From Ardenticatenales bacterium (lineage in GTDB: Bacteria; Chloroflexota; Anaerolineae; Promineifilales; UBA4811), in contig WSZX01000196.1 in NCBI GenBank assembly GCA_013139935.1, positions 1 to 5,784 of the forward strand: 5,784 nucleotides of DNA. Direction: 5' to 3'. Position numbers and translations under genes: made by a program. Shown here in pieces: positions 1 through 5,784 of the stretch; position 1 is the stretch's first letter; each line of letters begins with the position of its first letter. Under the pieces are notes generated by a model. That model worked only from the letters and a program-made list of their open reading frames with translations, did no database searches and had not been told where the DNA came from.

Positions 1-270
1 GGCCTCAAGCAGCAAGCCATCATGGGTGACTCGATGAGACCCAGGAAAGGGAGGGCCACTTTCCAGATCGCCACTCCGGCTCTGGGCCACATCAGATTGA
101 TCAAGGACGGCGAGGTAGTCGCAGAAGCCTCCAACGCCACGCACCTGCTGTACCAGGCCGAGATGCCGGGCGCATTTCGGGTGGAAGTCTTTGCCCGTTT
201 TGCCGGTCGCAAGCGAGGCTGGATCTATAGCAACCCCATCTATTTGGAAAGCTGGTCCGGTCATGCCTGA
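1..270 (+). CDS. C-terminal part of a PHP-domain (CehA/McbA-like) metal-dependent phosphoesterase, 5' end cut by window
   Basis: The frame is open from base 1 to the TGA at 268-270, giving 89 visible residues, so the start lies left of the window. The ATG codons at 22 and 34 are internal methionines and need not be starts. The visible part looks like the small beta-rich tail of PHP-superfamily hydrolases: an IRLIKDGEVVAEA strand, then PGAFRVEVF, then a closing GWIYSNPIYL. That GxYRVEV...WIxSNPIY ending recurs in PHP proteins of the CehA/McbA type, which are metal-dependent phosphoesterase or amidohydrolase-like enzymes. The catalytic His/Asp motifs would lie in the missing N-terminal domain, so substrate and activity cannot be judged. 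The gene overlaps the uvrB start by 8 bp, which suggests coupled translation. The family call rests on the tail alone and is moderate; an unrelated beta-sandwich tail is the main alternative. Confidence 0.62.
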   Translation, partial: GLKQQAIMGDSMRPRKGRATFQIATPALGHIRLIKDGEVVAEASNATHLLYQAEMPGAFRVEVFARFAGRKRGWIYSNPIYLESWSGHA

Positions 271-2242
271 CTTGAAGCTCGTTTCCGACCTGATACCTAC
301 CGGCGACCAGCCAGAAGCCATTGCCGGCCTCGTGGACGGCATCCGGCGCGGCCTGCACCATCAAACGCTTCTGGGCGCAACCGGAACGGGCAAAACTTTC
401 ACGATGGCCAATGTCATCGAGCAGGTGCAGCGGCCTGTGCTGGTGATGGTCCACAACAAAACCCTTGCCGCCCAGCTCTACAGCGAATTCGACGAGCTCT
501 TTCCCCACAATGCGGTAGAGTATTTCGTCTCCTACTATGACTATTATCAGCCAGAGGCTTACATCCCACGGCATGACCTCTACATTGAGAAGGAGACTCA
601 GATCAACGAGGAGATCGACCGGCTTCGGCTGTCAGCCACCACCGCCCTCCTCAGTCGCCGGGATGTGATCATCGTGGCCTCGGTGTCTTGCATCTATGGC
701 ATCGGCAGCCCCAAGGCGTACGGGCAGGTCGTCCTGCGACTGGCAACCGGTGAGCGATACCGTCACAGTACGGTGCTGCGGCACCTGGTCGACATACGAT
801 ACAGTCGCAATGACATGGAACTCCGGCGGGGCACCTTCCGGGTGCGGGGTGATACGCTGGAGATCCACCCTGCCTACGCCCAGATGGCGTACCGGATCAG
901 CTTCTGGGGTGACGAGGTCGAGCGCATCACCGAGATCGATACTCTCACTGGTGAGGTGAAAGAAGAGCTCTCCAGTATCGAGATCTACCCTGCAAAGCAA
1001 TTCATGACCTCGGATGATAATCTGCGCTTGGCCATCCAGGACATTGAGGACGAACTGGTGGAGCGGATAGCGCATCTCCGAGAGAACAATCTGCTGCTCG
1101 AAGCCCAGCGGATTGAACAGCGCACCCGCTATGACATCGAGATGCTACGCGAAATCGGATACTGCTCCGGGATAGAGAACTACTCTCGCCTTCTTGACCA
1201 GCGGGCTCCTGGCACTCCGCCCTGGACGCTGATGGACTATTTTCCCGCAGACTATTTGCTGATTGTAGATGAATCCCACATGAGCATCCCGCAGATTCGA
1301 GGCATGTTGGGCGGTGATCGCTCTCGCAAGCAGAACCTGGTCGATTATGGGTTTCGGTTGCCCAGCGCCATGGACAACCGGCCGCTCAGCTTTGACGAGT
1401 TCAAGGCGCGGATCGACCAGGCGATTTACTCTTCTGCCACTCCGGGACCCTATGAAGAACAGTGCTCCCAGCAGGTGGTGGAGCAGATCATCCGGCCGAC
1501 CGGCGTGCTTGATCCTGAAGTGGAGGTCCGGCCAGTCAAGGGGCAGGTAGATGACTTGCTGGGCGAGAGCAACCAGCGAGTGGAAAAGGGACAGCGGGTT
1601 CTAGTGACCACACTGACCAAGCGGATGGCCGAGGACCTGGCCGACTATCTGACAGAGTTGGGGACAAAGGTACACTATCTGCACTCGGAGATAGACACGC
1701 TGGAACGAGTAGACATCCTGCGGGACCTGCGGCTCGGAGTCCATGACGTGGTGGTAGGAATCAACTTGCTGCGGGAGGGATTGGACCTTCCGGAGGTTAC
1801 TCTGGTCGCCATCCTCGATGCGGACAAGGCGGGGTTCCTGCGCAGCGAGCAAGCCTTGATCCAAACCATTGGCCGGACCGCGCGCCACATTGAGGGTCGT
1901 GTCATCATGTACGCTGACCGCGTCACCGACTCGATGAAGCGGGCAATAGACAAGACGGAGCGGCGCCGCAAGAAGCAGGCGGCCTACAACCAAGCTCACA
2001 ATATCGAACCGCGCACTGTTGTCAAGGAGGTGCGCGACCTGACCATGCGACTGACGGGCAAGAAAGTGGCCGAGCCCACCGCACCTTATGCGACTGCGGT
2101 TCGTCTGCCCGAACATGAACTCAGCCACCTCATCCTGGACCTGGAGGAGCAAATGAGGGAGGCTGCTCAGCAACTGGAGTTCGAAAAGGCGGCCGCCCTG
2201 CGCGATCAGATACTGGAACTCAAACAGCAGTCGATTGCCTGA
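263..2242 (+). CDS. uvrB: UvrABC excision nuclease subunit UvrB (DNA helicase-like damage verifier)
   Basis: UvrB receives damaged DNA from UvrA, verifies the lesion by threading one strand behind a beta-hairpin, and recruits UvrC for incision in nucleotide excision repair. From ATG 263 the protein has 659 residues, close to the usual 660-680. Visible in order: GDQPEAI near residue 14, Walker A GATGTGKT at 38-45, the aromatic hairpin YYDYYQPEAYIP at 91-102, DESH (Walker B box) at 336-339, RLPSAMDNRP at 365-374, SATPGPYE at 391-398, GINLLREGLDLPEV at 499-512, DADKAGFLRS at 519-528, the arginine motif IGRTARH at 536-542, and a C-terminal UVR motif for UvrC binding at about 619-655. ATG 263 is preferred over an in-frame TTG at 191 because family members begin close to this point; a weak GGAAAG lies about 11 bases upstream. 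The start overlaps the PHP-like gene stop by 8 bp. No catalytic motif is missing; the A-to-T change inside GRAARx looks tolerable. Confidence 0.98.
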   Translation: MPDLKLVSDLIPTGDQPEAIAGLVDGIRRGLHHQTLLGATGTGKTFTMANVIEQVQRPVLVMVHNKTLAAQLYSEFDELFPHNAVEYFVSYYDYYQPEAYIPRHDLYIEKETQINEEIDRLRLSATTALLSRRDVIIVASVSCIYGIGSPKAYGQVVLRLATGERYRHSTVLRHLVDIRYSRNDMELRRGTFRVRGDTLEIHPAYAQMAYRISFWGDEVERITEIDTLTGEVKEELSSIEIYPAKQFMTSDDNLRLAIQDIEDELVERIAHLRENNLLLEAQRIEQRTRYDIEMLREIGYCSGIENYSRLLDQRAPGTPPWTLMDYFPADYLLIVDESHMSIPQIRGMLGGDRSRKQNLVDYGFRLPSAMDNRPLSFDEFKARIDQAIYSSATPGPYEEQCSQQVVEQIIRPTGVLDPEVEVRPVKGQVDDLLGESNQRVEKGQRVLVTTLTKRMAEDLADYLTELGTKVHYLHSEIDTLERVDILRDLRLGVHDVVVGINLLREGLDLPEVTLVAILDADKAGFLRSEQALIQTIGRTARHIEGRVIMYADRVTDSMKRAIDKTERRRKKQAAYNQAHNIEPRTVVKEVRDLTMRLTGKKVAEPTAPYATAVRLPEHELSHLILDLEEQMREAAQQLEFEKAAALRDQILELKQQSIA

Positions 2243-2387
2243 GCGCGGCCGCGCGGAAGGGAGCTGTCGATGGGGCCGGCGACCAGGGCCGGTGTCCTCA
2301 GATTGCCCGCCAGAGGAGCCAGCCAGAGGGCAGGGAAGCCGCCGTAGCAGAGATAGGGCGCGGATCAAGAGATTGGGACATTTGACA
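2243..2387 (+). other. uvrB-miaB intergenic gap, GC-rich, no clear control signal
   Basis: This 145-bp gap opens with a perfect 12-base palindrome, GCGCGGCCGCGC (2243-2254), directly after the uvrB stop. It has no T-tract, so it is not a standard intrinsic terminator. GCCAGAGG is repeated at 2309-2316 and 2322-2329, and TGCCC (2304-2308) could pair with GGGCA (2328-2332). No convincing -35/-10 pair is seen. The frame of miaB stays open across the whole gap, but the implied peptide is a low-complexity Arg/Gly/Pro stretch. The simplest reading is read-through transcription from uvrB into miaB. Confidence 0.5.
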
Positions 2388-3704
2388 ATGCGGTACCACA
2401 TCACTACCTATGGTTGCCAGATGAATGTAGCCGACTCGCGCCGGCTGGCAGCCGAGCTGGAGAAGCTGGGCTATGTGCCGATCCCTCGCGCAGAGGAAGC
2501 CGATGTGATCGTGCTCAATACCTGCGTTGTTCGACAGCAGCCAGAAGACCGGGCAACTAACCGCCTGCTCAGCCTTCGGCCGTTCAAGGAGCACCGGCCG
2601 GCAACGGTAATAGCTCTCATGGGGTGCCTGGTGGGGGTCAAGCGCCCGCAGGCAGCTCTGCGCCAAAGGTTCCCCTTTGTGGACGCCTTTCTGGCCCCCT
2701 CCGACCCAAGGCCGCTGATAAACTTGCTGATCGACCGAGACGCGGCCGGCCTCCAGGCAGCCAGCCGTGCGCAGCAAGATGAATTGCAGGACGGCGAGTT
2801 GGTGCTTCCCCGCAGCGAGCAGGGCAAGCTCGTCAGCGCGTACCTGCCGGTCGTGCTAGGTTGTTCCCATGCCTGCGCGTTCTGCGTCATTCCACAGCGA
2901 CGCGGACCGGAGCGCAGCCGGCCGCCGGCCGAGATTCTGGCCGAGGCGCGCGCCCTCGCTCTCCAAGGAGTCAAGGAGATCACCCTGTTGGGGCAAATTG
3001 TGGACCGCTATGGACTTGACCTGCGGGAAAAGGTCACGCTGGCAGGGCTGTTGCACCGACTGCAGAAAGTCGACGGGCTGGAGCGAATTCGCTTCCTCAC
3101 CAGCCACCCCAACTGGATAACCGACGAGTTGCTGGATGCGGTGGCTGGATTGCCCAGGGTGTGCGAGCACATTGAGGTCCCCATCCAGGCTGCCGACGAC
3201 GAGATTCTGCGGACGATGAAACGAGGCTATACGGCCGACGACTACCGCCAACTGATTGCCAGGATACGCCGCATCATCCCCAAGGTAGCCATTCATACCG
3301 ACATCATCGTTGGTTTCCCGGGAGAGACTGAAGAACAGTTCCGCCGGACGTACGACCTTCTGGCCGAGCTCAGGTTGGACAAGGCGCACATTGCTCGCTA
3401 CTCTCCCCGACCAGAGACCCTCTCCAGTCGCAAGATGAAGGACGATGTTCCAGAGAAGGAGAAAGAGCACCGTCGCAAAGCCCTGGACGACCTGCAAGCC
3501 GAGATCGTGGGGGAGATCAACCGGCTCCTGGTCGGGACAGAGGTAAGCGTGCTGGTGGAGGGACAATACAAGGGGCGCTGGCGTGGCCGAACGCGCGGAA
3601 ACAAGCTCGTTTATATCGAAGACCAGCGCGACCTTCGGGGCCAGTTGGTGGATGCTCACATCTCTTGGGCCGGTCCCTGGTCCATGCAAGGGACCGTCAT
3701 CTAG
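2388..3704 (+). CDS. miaB: tRNA-2-methylthio-N6-dimethylallyladenosine synthase MiaB (radical SAM methylthiotransferase)
   Basis: MiaB adds a methylthio group to C2 of i6A37 in tRNAs reading UNN codons, using two [4Fe-4S] clusters. From ATG 2388 it has 438 residues, the normal length. The N-terminal UPF0004/MTTase domain (about 1-145) carries the three auxiliary-cluster cysteines: C10 in YGCQMN, C46 in NTCVV and C80 in MGC. The radical-SAM triad is C159-x3-C163-x2-C166 (GCSHACAFC), followed by RRGPERSRP (171-179) and TDIIVGFPGET (304-314). A TRAM domain for tRNA binding fills about 373-436 and ends with PWSMQG. ATG 2388 is chosen because family proteins begin with this MRYHI-type strand; in-frame TTG codons at 2373, 2382 and 2235 only add unlike sequence. 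The ribosome-binding site is weak (GGGA at 2375-2378). Two deviations stand out: Ile204 where GQNV normally has Asn, and QAAD (267-270) where a Gly is usual. Other methylthiotransferases (MtaB, RimO) fit less well, given the QMN and RSRP motifs and the C-terminal end. Confidence 0.95.
   Translation: MRYHITTYGCQMNVADSRRLAAELEKLGYVPIPRAEEADVIVLNTCVVRQQPEDRATNRLLSLRPFKEHRPATVIALMGCLVGVKRPQAALRQRFPFVDAFLAPSDPRPLINLLIDRDAAGLQAASRAQQDELQDGELVLPRSEQGKLVSAYLPVVLGCSHACAFCVIPQRRGPERSRPPAEILAEARALALQGVKEITLLGQIVDRYGLDLREKVTLAGLLHRLQKVDGLERIRFLTSHPNWITDELLDAVAGLPRVCEHIEVPIQAADDEILRTMKRGYTADDYRQLIARIRRIIPKVAIHTDIIVGFPGETEEQFRRTYDLLAELRLDKAHIARYSPRPETLSSRKMKDDVPEKEKEHRRKALDDLQAEIVGEINRLLVGTEVSVLVEGQYKGRWRGRTRGNKLVYIEDQRDLRGQLVDAHISWAGPWSMQGTVI
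3671..3696 (+). repeat. Inverted repeat at the 3' end of miaB
   Basis: CGGTCCCT (3671-3678) and AGGGACCG (3689-3696) are perfect reverse complements separated by 10 bases, inside the last codons of miaB and ending 8 bases before its final base. No T-run follows, so a classical intrinsic terminator is not supported. It could stabilise the mRNA end, pause RNA polymerase, or be chance in GC-rich coding DNA. Confidence 0.5.
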
Positions 3705-3792
3705 CGGTCGGATCCCAGAATCCCCGTCGATCCGTCTTCCTCACGGAAGAAAACGGGCTCGCGATGCCCAACGGCTGATTGCCCTCCGGAAT
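3705..3792 (+). promoter_or_regulatory. Hairpin-rich leader, upstream part (before the DUF2344 gene)
   Basis: Between the miaB stop and the GEMM-like element several short inverted repeats are packed together. CGGATC (3709-3714) can pair with GATCCG (3729-3734). TCTTCC (3735-3740) pairs with GGAAGA (3745-3750) around a TCAC loop. CCCGT (3723-3727) pairs with ACGGG (3753-3757), enclosing the previous stem and competing with the first. GGGC (3755-3758) can also pair with GCCC (3766-3769). None is followed by a T-tract. No convincing sigma-70-type promoter is visible. The density of pairings suggests a structured transcript, but the function is unknown. Confidence 0.35.
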
Positions 3793-3867
3793 ACGGCCCC
3801 CAATGCCTGTCATTGAGGGTGGGACGCAAAGCCGTTCGCTGGCGCGGTGAACCTGCAAGCAGGGTCA
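3793..3867 (+). promoter_or_regulatory. Candidate cyclic-di-GMP-I (GEMM-I)-like riboswitch or degenerate relative
   Basis: GGGACGCAAAGCC at 3821-3833 is identical to the most conserved segment of the GEMM-I aptamer as I recall it from the Vibrio cholerae Vc2 RNA. It lies in the gap directly upstream of a start codon, on the coding strand. Around it, ACGGC (3793-3797) pairs with GCCGT (3831-3835), and CAATG (3801-3805) pairs with CATTG (3811-3815), forming a P1b-like arm that carries the match on its 3' side. A second hairpin, GTTCGC (3834-3839) with GTGAAC (3847-3852), follows where P2 would be. Then comes AAGCAGGGT (3857-3865), loosely like the AGCxxGGTT 3' segment that holds the ligand-pairing C. 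Against it: the 5' strand lacks the expected AAACC segment, and the arm loop is CCTGT and not a GNRA tetraloop. It may therefore be divergent, decayed, or a coincidence. Confidence 0.27.
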
Positions 3868-3872
3868 TTATC
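3848..3872 (+). promoter_or_regulatory. Ribosome-binding site of the DUF2344 gene, inside a hairpin
   Basis: AGGG at 3861-3864 is the best Shine-Dalgarno sequence for ATG 3873, with 8 bases between. Positions 3848-3855 pair with 3860-3867 around a CAAG loop (seven pairs, one A-G mismatch), so the AGGG lies in the 3' strand of a hairpin. Bases 3848-3852 are also needed by the preceding hairpin (3834-3839 with 3847-3852), so the two structures exclude each other. That arrangement would allow translation to be switched, but only sequence complementarity supports it. Confidence 0.45.
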
Positions 3873-4484
3873 ATGCACAGAGTCCGCATTCAATTCGGCA
3901 AGACAGGCCCAATGCGCTTTACCGGACACCTGGACCTGGCGCAGGCATGGGAGCGGTTGCTCCGGCGCGCCCGCGTGCCGGTCGTTTATTCCAAAGGCTT
4001 CAACCCCCAGCCACGTCTTAATCTGGCCGCTGCCCTGCCGCTAGGTATCACCAGCGAGTGCGAGTTGATCGACATATGGCTGGAGGCCCACGTTCCTGCG
4101 GTTGATCTATTGCAGCGGCTGACGGCGGCCGGTCCGCCCGGCCTCACAATCCATTCGGTAGAGGAGGTGGCGATCAAGGCACCATCACTCCAATCCCAAC
4201 TGGAAGCCGCCGAGTACGACATCGTGCTAATACCACTGCCCAAGTTGGAAGGCCGGGTGGATGCGCTGCTGGCCGCCGTCACGCTGCCGCGAGCACGCCG
4301 CGGCAAGAGCTACGATCTCCGCCCGCTAGTGCTCTCCATCTGGCATGAAGCACAAGGGATCGGCATGCAACTGGCGGCCCGGCCGGGGAATACCGGCCGG
4401 CCAGACGAGGTTCTACTTGCCCTGGGGTTGGACGCCCTGGCCGCGCGCGTTCATCGCACGCGGCTCATTTTCAAACTCGGATAG
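3873..4484 (+). CDS. TIGR03936 / DUF2344 family radical-SAM-linked protein
   Basis: The 203-residue protein matches the DUF2344 family from end to end: an opening RVRIQFGKTGPMRFTGHLDL strand and turn (3-22), WERLLRRARVPVVYSKGFNPQPRLN (26-50), ALPLGITSECE (54-64), RRGKSYDLRPLVL (142-154) and LLALGLD (181-187) near the end. The family's molecular function is not established. It is named for occurring next to, or fused to, B12-binding radical-SAM proteins of family TIGR03960, and it often sits near RNase E/G and ribosomal protein L21 genes. Neither neighbour is here: upstream is miaB and downstream a convergent MATE gene. ATG 3873 is chosen over an in-frame TTG at 3813 because the family motif begins immediately after it and AGGG is well spaced. 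The usual SHLDL reads TGHLDL. No membrane segment or signal peptide is seen, so it should be cytoplasmic. The stop overlaps the opposing gene by 14 bp. Confidence 0.9.
   Translation: MHRVRIQFGKTGPMRFTGHLDLAQAWERLLRRARVPVVYSKGFNPQPRLNLAAALPLGITSECELIDIWLEAHVPAVDLLQRLTAAGPPGLTIHSVEEVAIKAPSLQSQLEAAEYDIVLIPLPKLEGRVDALLAAVTLPRARRGKSYDLRPLVLSIWHEAQGIGMQLAARPGNTGRPDEVLLALGLDALAARVHRTRLIFKLG
4379..4400. repeat. Perfect GC-only inverted repeat near the 3' end of the DUF2344 gene
   Basis: CCGGCCGG occurs at 4379-4386 and again at 4393-4400, separated by GGAATA. The 8-mer is its own reverse complement, so the two copies form both a direct and an inverted repeat and could fold as a very stable 8-bp stem. 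It encodes the RPGNTGRP stretch. No T-tract follows on either strand. It lies about 70 bases past the stop of the convergent MATE gene, so it could act on that transcript's 3' end, but chance in GC-rich coding DNA is equally possible. Confidence 0.45.
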
Positions 4485-5784
4485 ATTTCCACTTTCCGGA
4501 ACGGAAGCGAAGAGCCAGCAAAGTGGAGCGCACACCGAAATCCAACCCTATCGCAATCCAGATACCGATCAGACCCAGCGACGGGCTCAGCAAGTAGGCG
4601 CCAGCCACACGAACACACCAGATCGACGCACCCAGGACAACAAGCACCGCAGTCGTGTCGCCGGCGCCACGCAGCCCACCGGCGAAGGTAAAGCCGACCC
4701 CAAGCAGGGGCATCACCAGTCCGGCGATTCGCAGGATAGGTGCACCGGACTCGATGACGGCCGCGTCGTTCACGAATATTCCCATCACCTGGGACGCAAA
4801 CAGAGATACGAGCACGCCCATCACAGCCATGACCAGCGTCGCCAGCCGCACCGCCTCGTGGGCGCACTGGTGGGCCCGGTCCGGTCGTTTTGCGCCCAAC
4901 TCCTGGCCCACCAGCGTGGTAGCCGCCAGAGCGAATCCAAAGCCAGGCATGTAGGCAACCGAGAGCGCATTGATGGCAACCTGGTGCGCGGCATAGGCAA
5001 CCGTACCCAGGCCGGTGATGACGGCGGCCAACACAACCTGTCCAAAGCGCATCAGCATTTGCTCGCCGGCCGTTGGCAGCCCGATGCGGAGGATACGGCC
5101 GATGCCACTCCAGTCCGGCCTCGGAATGCCGAATCCGATCCTGATCGGGCCGCGACCACGCATCAGCAACCACAGCATCACTAGCCCGCCAATACCGCGA
5201 GCGGACGCGGCACCGATACCCGATCCCAGCACGCCGAGCCGGGGAAGCGGACCCAACCCGTGCACAAGAGCATAGGTTACTATGATGTTGACCACGTTGA
5301 CAACCAGCATCAACAACATGGGGGTCCGCGTATCACCTGCGCCGCGGAGAACGGCCGAGCCCACCCAAAGGACGGAGAAGAGAAACACAGTGCTGGCAAC
5401 GGCGCGGATATAGCTGATGCCCAGCGCAATAACGTCGGCCTCGGCTCCCAGCCAGGTCAGAAAGAGCGGAGCGCCCGCCCAGAGCGTGCCCGATCCTAGA
5501 GCGCCAACAAACAGGGCCAGCAGCACGGACTGCCGGGCGATCGCGTTAGCCTGATCGGGTTCCTGGGCACCCACGTGCCGGGACACCAGGGCTGTGCTTC
5601 CCACGCCAATTGCGGCGAAAAGCGCCCAGAAAAGGCTGAGCGCTTGCATGGATAGCCCCACGGCCGCCAGCGGAGCGGCGCCCAGATGGCCCACGATGTA
5701 GGTATCCACCAAACCCACGCTCATGTTGAGCAGTTGCTCTATCACCACGGGCCACGCCAAGGTCAGTACCCGTCGTCGGACAGG
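4471..5784 (-). CDS. MATE-family multidrug/cation antiporter, N-terminus cut by window
   Basis: On the minus strand the frame is open from the window edge (5784) to the TGA at 4471-4473, giving 437 residues; the family usually has 440-470, so only a short N-terminal piece is missing. A TTG at 5760 is not needed as the start, because the RRRVLTLAWPVVIEQLL preceding it is typical family sequence. The protein is strongly hydrophobic, with about 12 membrane segments in two homologous halves. Each half carries the same loop signature: VLRGAGDTRTP near visible residues 145-155 and GLRGAGDTT near 370-378. An acidic residue in the first helix (VGLVDTYIVG, Asp27) and GEQ in the seventh (Glu241) sit where NorM/DinF-type exporters have functionally important acids. 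AAHQVAIN (265-272) is another family motif. It should export organic cations or drugs across the inner membrane in exchange for Na+ or H+; the substrate cannot be told from sequence. It converges on the DUF2344 gene and overlaps its stop. Confidence 0.95.
   Translation of the reverse strand, partial: PVRRRVLTLAWPVVIEQLLNMSVGLVDTYIVGHLGAAPLAAVGLSMQALSLFWALFAAIGVGSTALVSRHVGAQEPDQANAIARQSVLLALFVGALGSGTLWAGAPLFLTWLGAEADVIALGISYIRAVASTVFLFSVLWVGSAVLRGAGDTRTPMLLMLVVNVVNIIVTYALVHGLGPLPRLGVLGSGIGAASARGIGGLVMLWLLMRGRGPIRIGFGIPRPDWSGIGRILRIGLPTAGEQMLMRFGQVVLAAVITGLGTVAYAAHQVAINALSVAYMPGFGFALAATTLVGQELGAKRPDRAHQCAHEAVRLATLVMAVMGVLVSLFASQVMGIFVNDAAVIESGAPILRIAGLVMPLLGVGFTFAGGLRGAGDTTAVLVVLGASIWCVRVAGAYLLSPSLGLIGIWIAIGLDFGVRSTLLALRFRSGKWKSIRV

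Noticed and set aside
191..262. TTG 191 as the uvrB start
   Set aside because: It would add 24 residues unlike the family and overlap most of the end of the upstream gene; ATG 263 gives the normal N-terminus.
2243..2254. 12-base palindrome after the uvrB stop as a terminator
   Set aside because: There is no loop beyond the palindrome itself and no T-tract after it; short GC palindromes are common in DNA of this composition.
1601..2404. Minus-strand open frame opposite uvrB and the following gap
   Set aside because: It is antisense to conserved UvrB motifs and its translation shows no recognisable domain.
2382..2410. TTGACA at 2382-2387 as a promoter -35 box
   Set aside because: It abuts the miaB start codon, and the sequence 17 bases on (TACCTA) is a poor -10 box inside the coding region.
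2856..3689. Minus-strand open frame of 277 codons opposite miaB
   Set aside because: It is antisense to the radical-SAM and TRAM parts of MiaB, with no recognisable protein features.
3813..3872. TTG 3813 as the DUF2344 start
   Set aside because: The 20 extra residues are basic and unlike the family; ATG 3873 has a spaced AGGG and begins right at the conserved motif.
4345..5184. Long + strand open frame of 279 codons
   Set aside because: It lies antisense to the MATE gene, whose protein is clearly recognisable. The translation is Gln/His/Arg-rich with no family-like motif, typical of a GC-rich shadow frame.

Overview
The window reads as a gene-dense, GC-rich piece of bacterial chromosome. 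A Chloroflexota origin, probably Anaerolineae-like, is the best guess. The main ground is the MiaB protein, whose start, middle and end (MRYHIxTxGCQMNVADS, the GQxVDRYG form of the motif after the cluster site, and the TRAM end with PWSxQG) resemble Chloroflexota MiaB proteins as I remember them. No rRNA or other phylogenetic marker is present, so this is an inference from sequence style.

Layout, left to right. (1) 1-270, +: the C-terminal end of a gene cut by the left edge, most like the tail of a PHP-domain metal-dependent phosphoesterase. (2) 263-2242, +: complete uvrB, overlapping the previous gene by 8 bp. (3) 2243-2387: a 145-bp GC-rich gap with no clear promoter or terminator. (4) 2388-3704, +: complete miaB, a radical-SAM tRNA methylthiotransferase. 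(5) 3705-3872: a 168-bp gap rich in inverted repeats. It contains a 13-base match to the conserved core of the cyclic-di-GMP-I (GEMM-I) riboswitch and, next to the start codon, a hairpin that would cover the ribosome-binding site. (6) 3873-4484, +: a DUF2344 / TIGR03936 radical-SAM-linked protein. (7) 4471-5784, -: a MATE-family multidrug exporter that runs off the right edge and overlaps the stop of the previous gene tail to tail by 14 bp.

The four rightward genes could share transcripts. The PHP-like gene and uvrB are almost certainly translated as a coupled pair. The miaB and DUF2344 genes are each set apart by a gap and may have their own control. The genes are mostly housekeeping (nucleotide excision repair, tRNA modification, drug export). 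The least ordinary part is the structured leader before the DUF2344 gene, together with the placement of that gene beside miaB and not beside its usual radical-SAM partner. I see no mobile element, CRISPR array, tRNA or rRNA.
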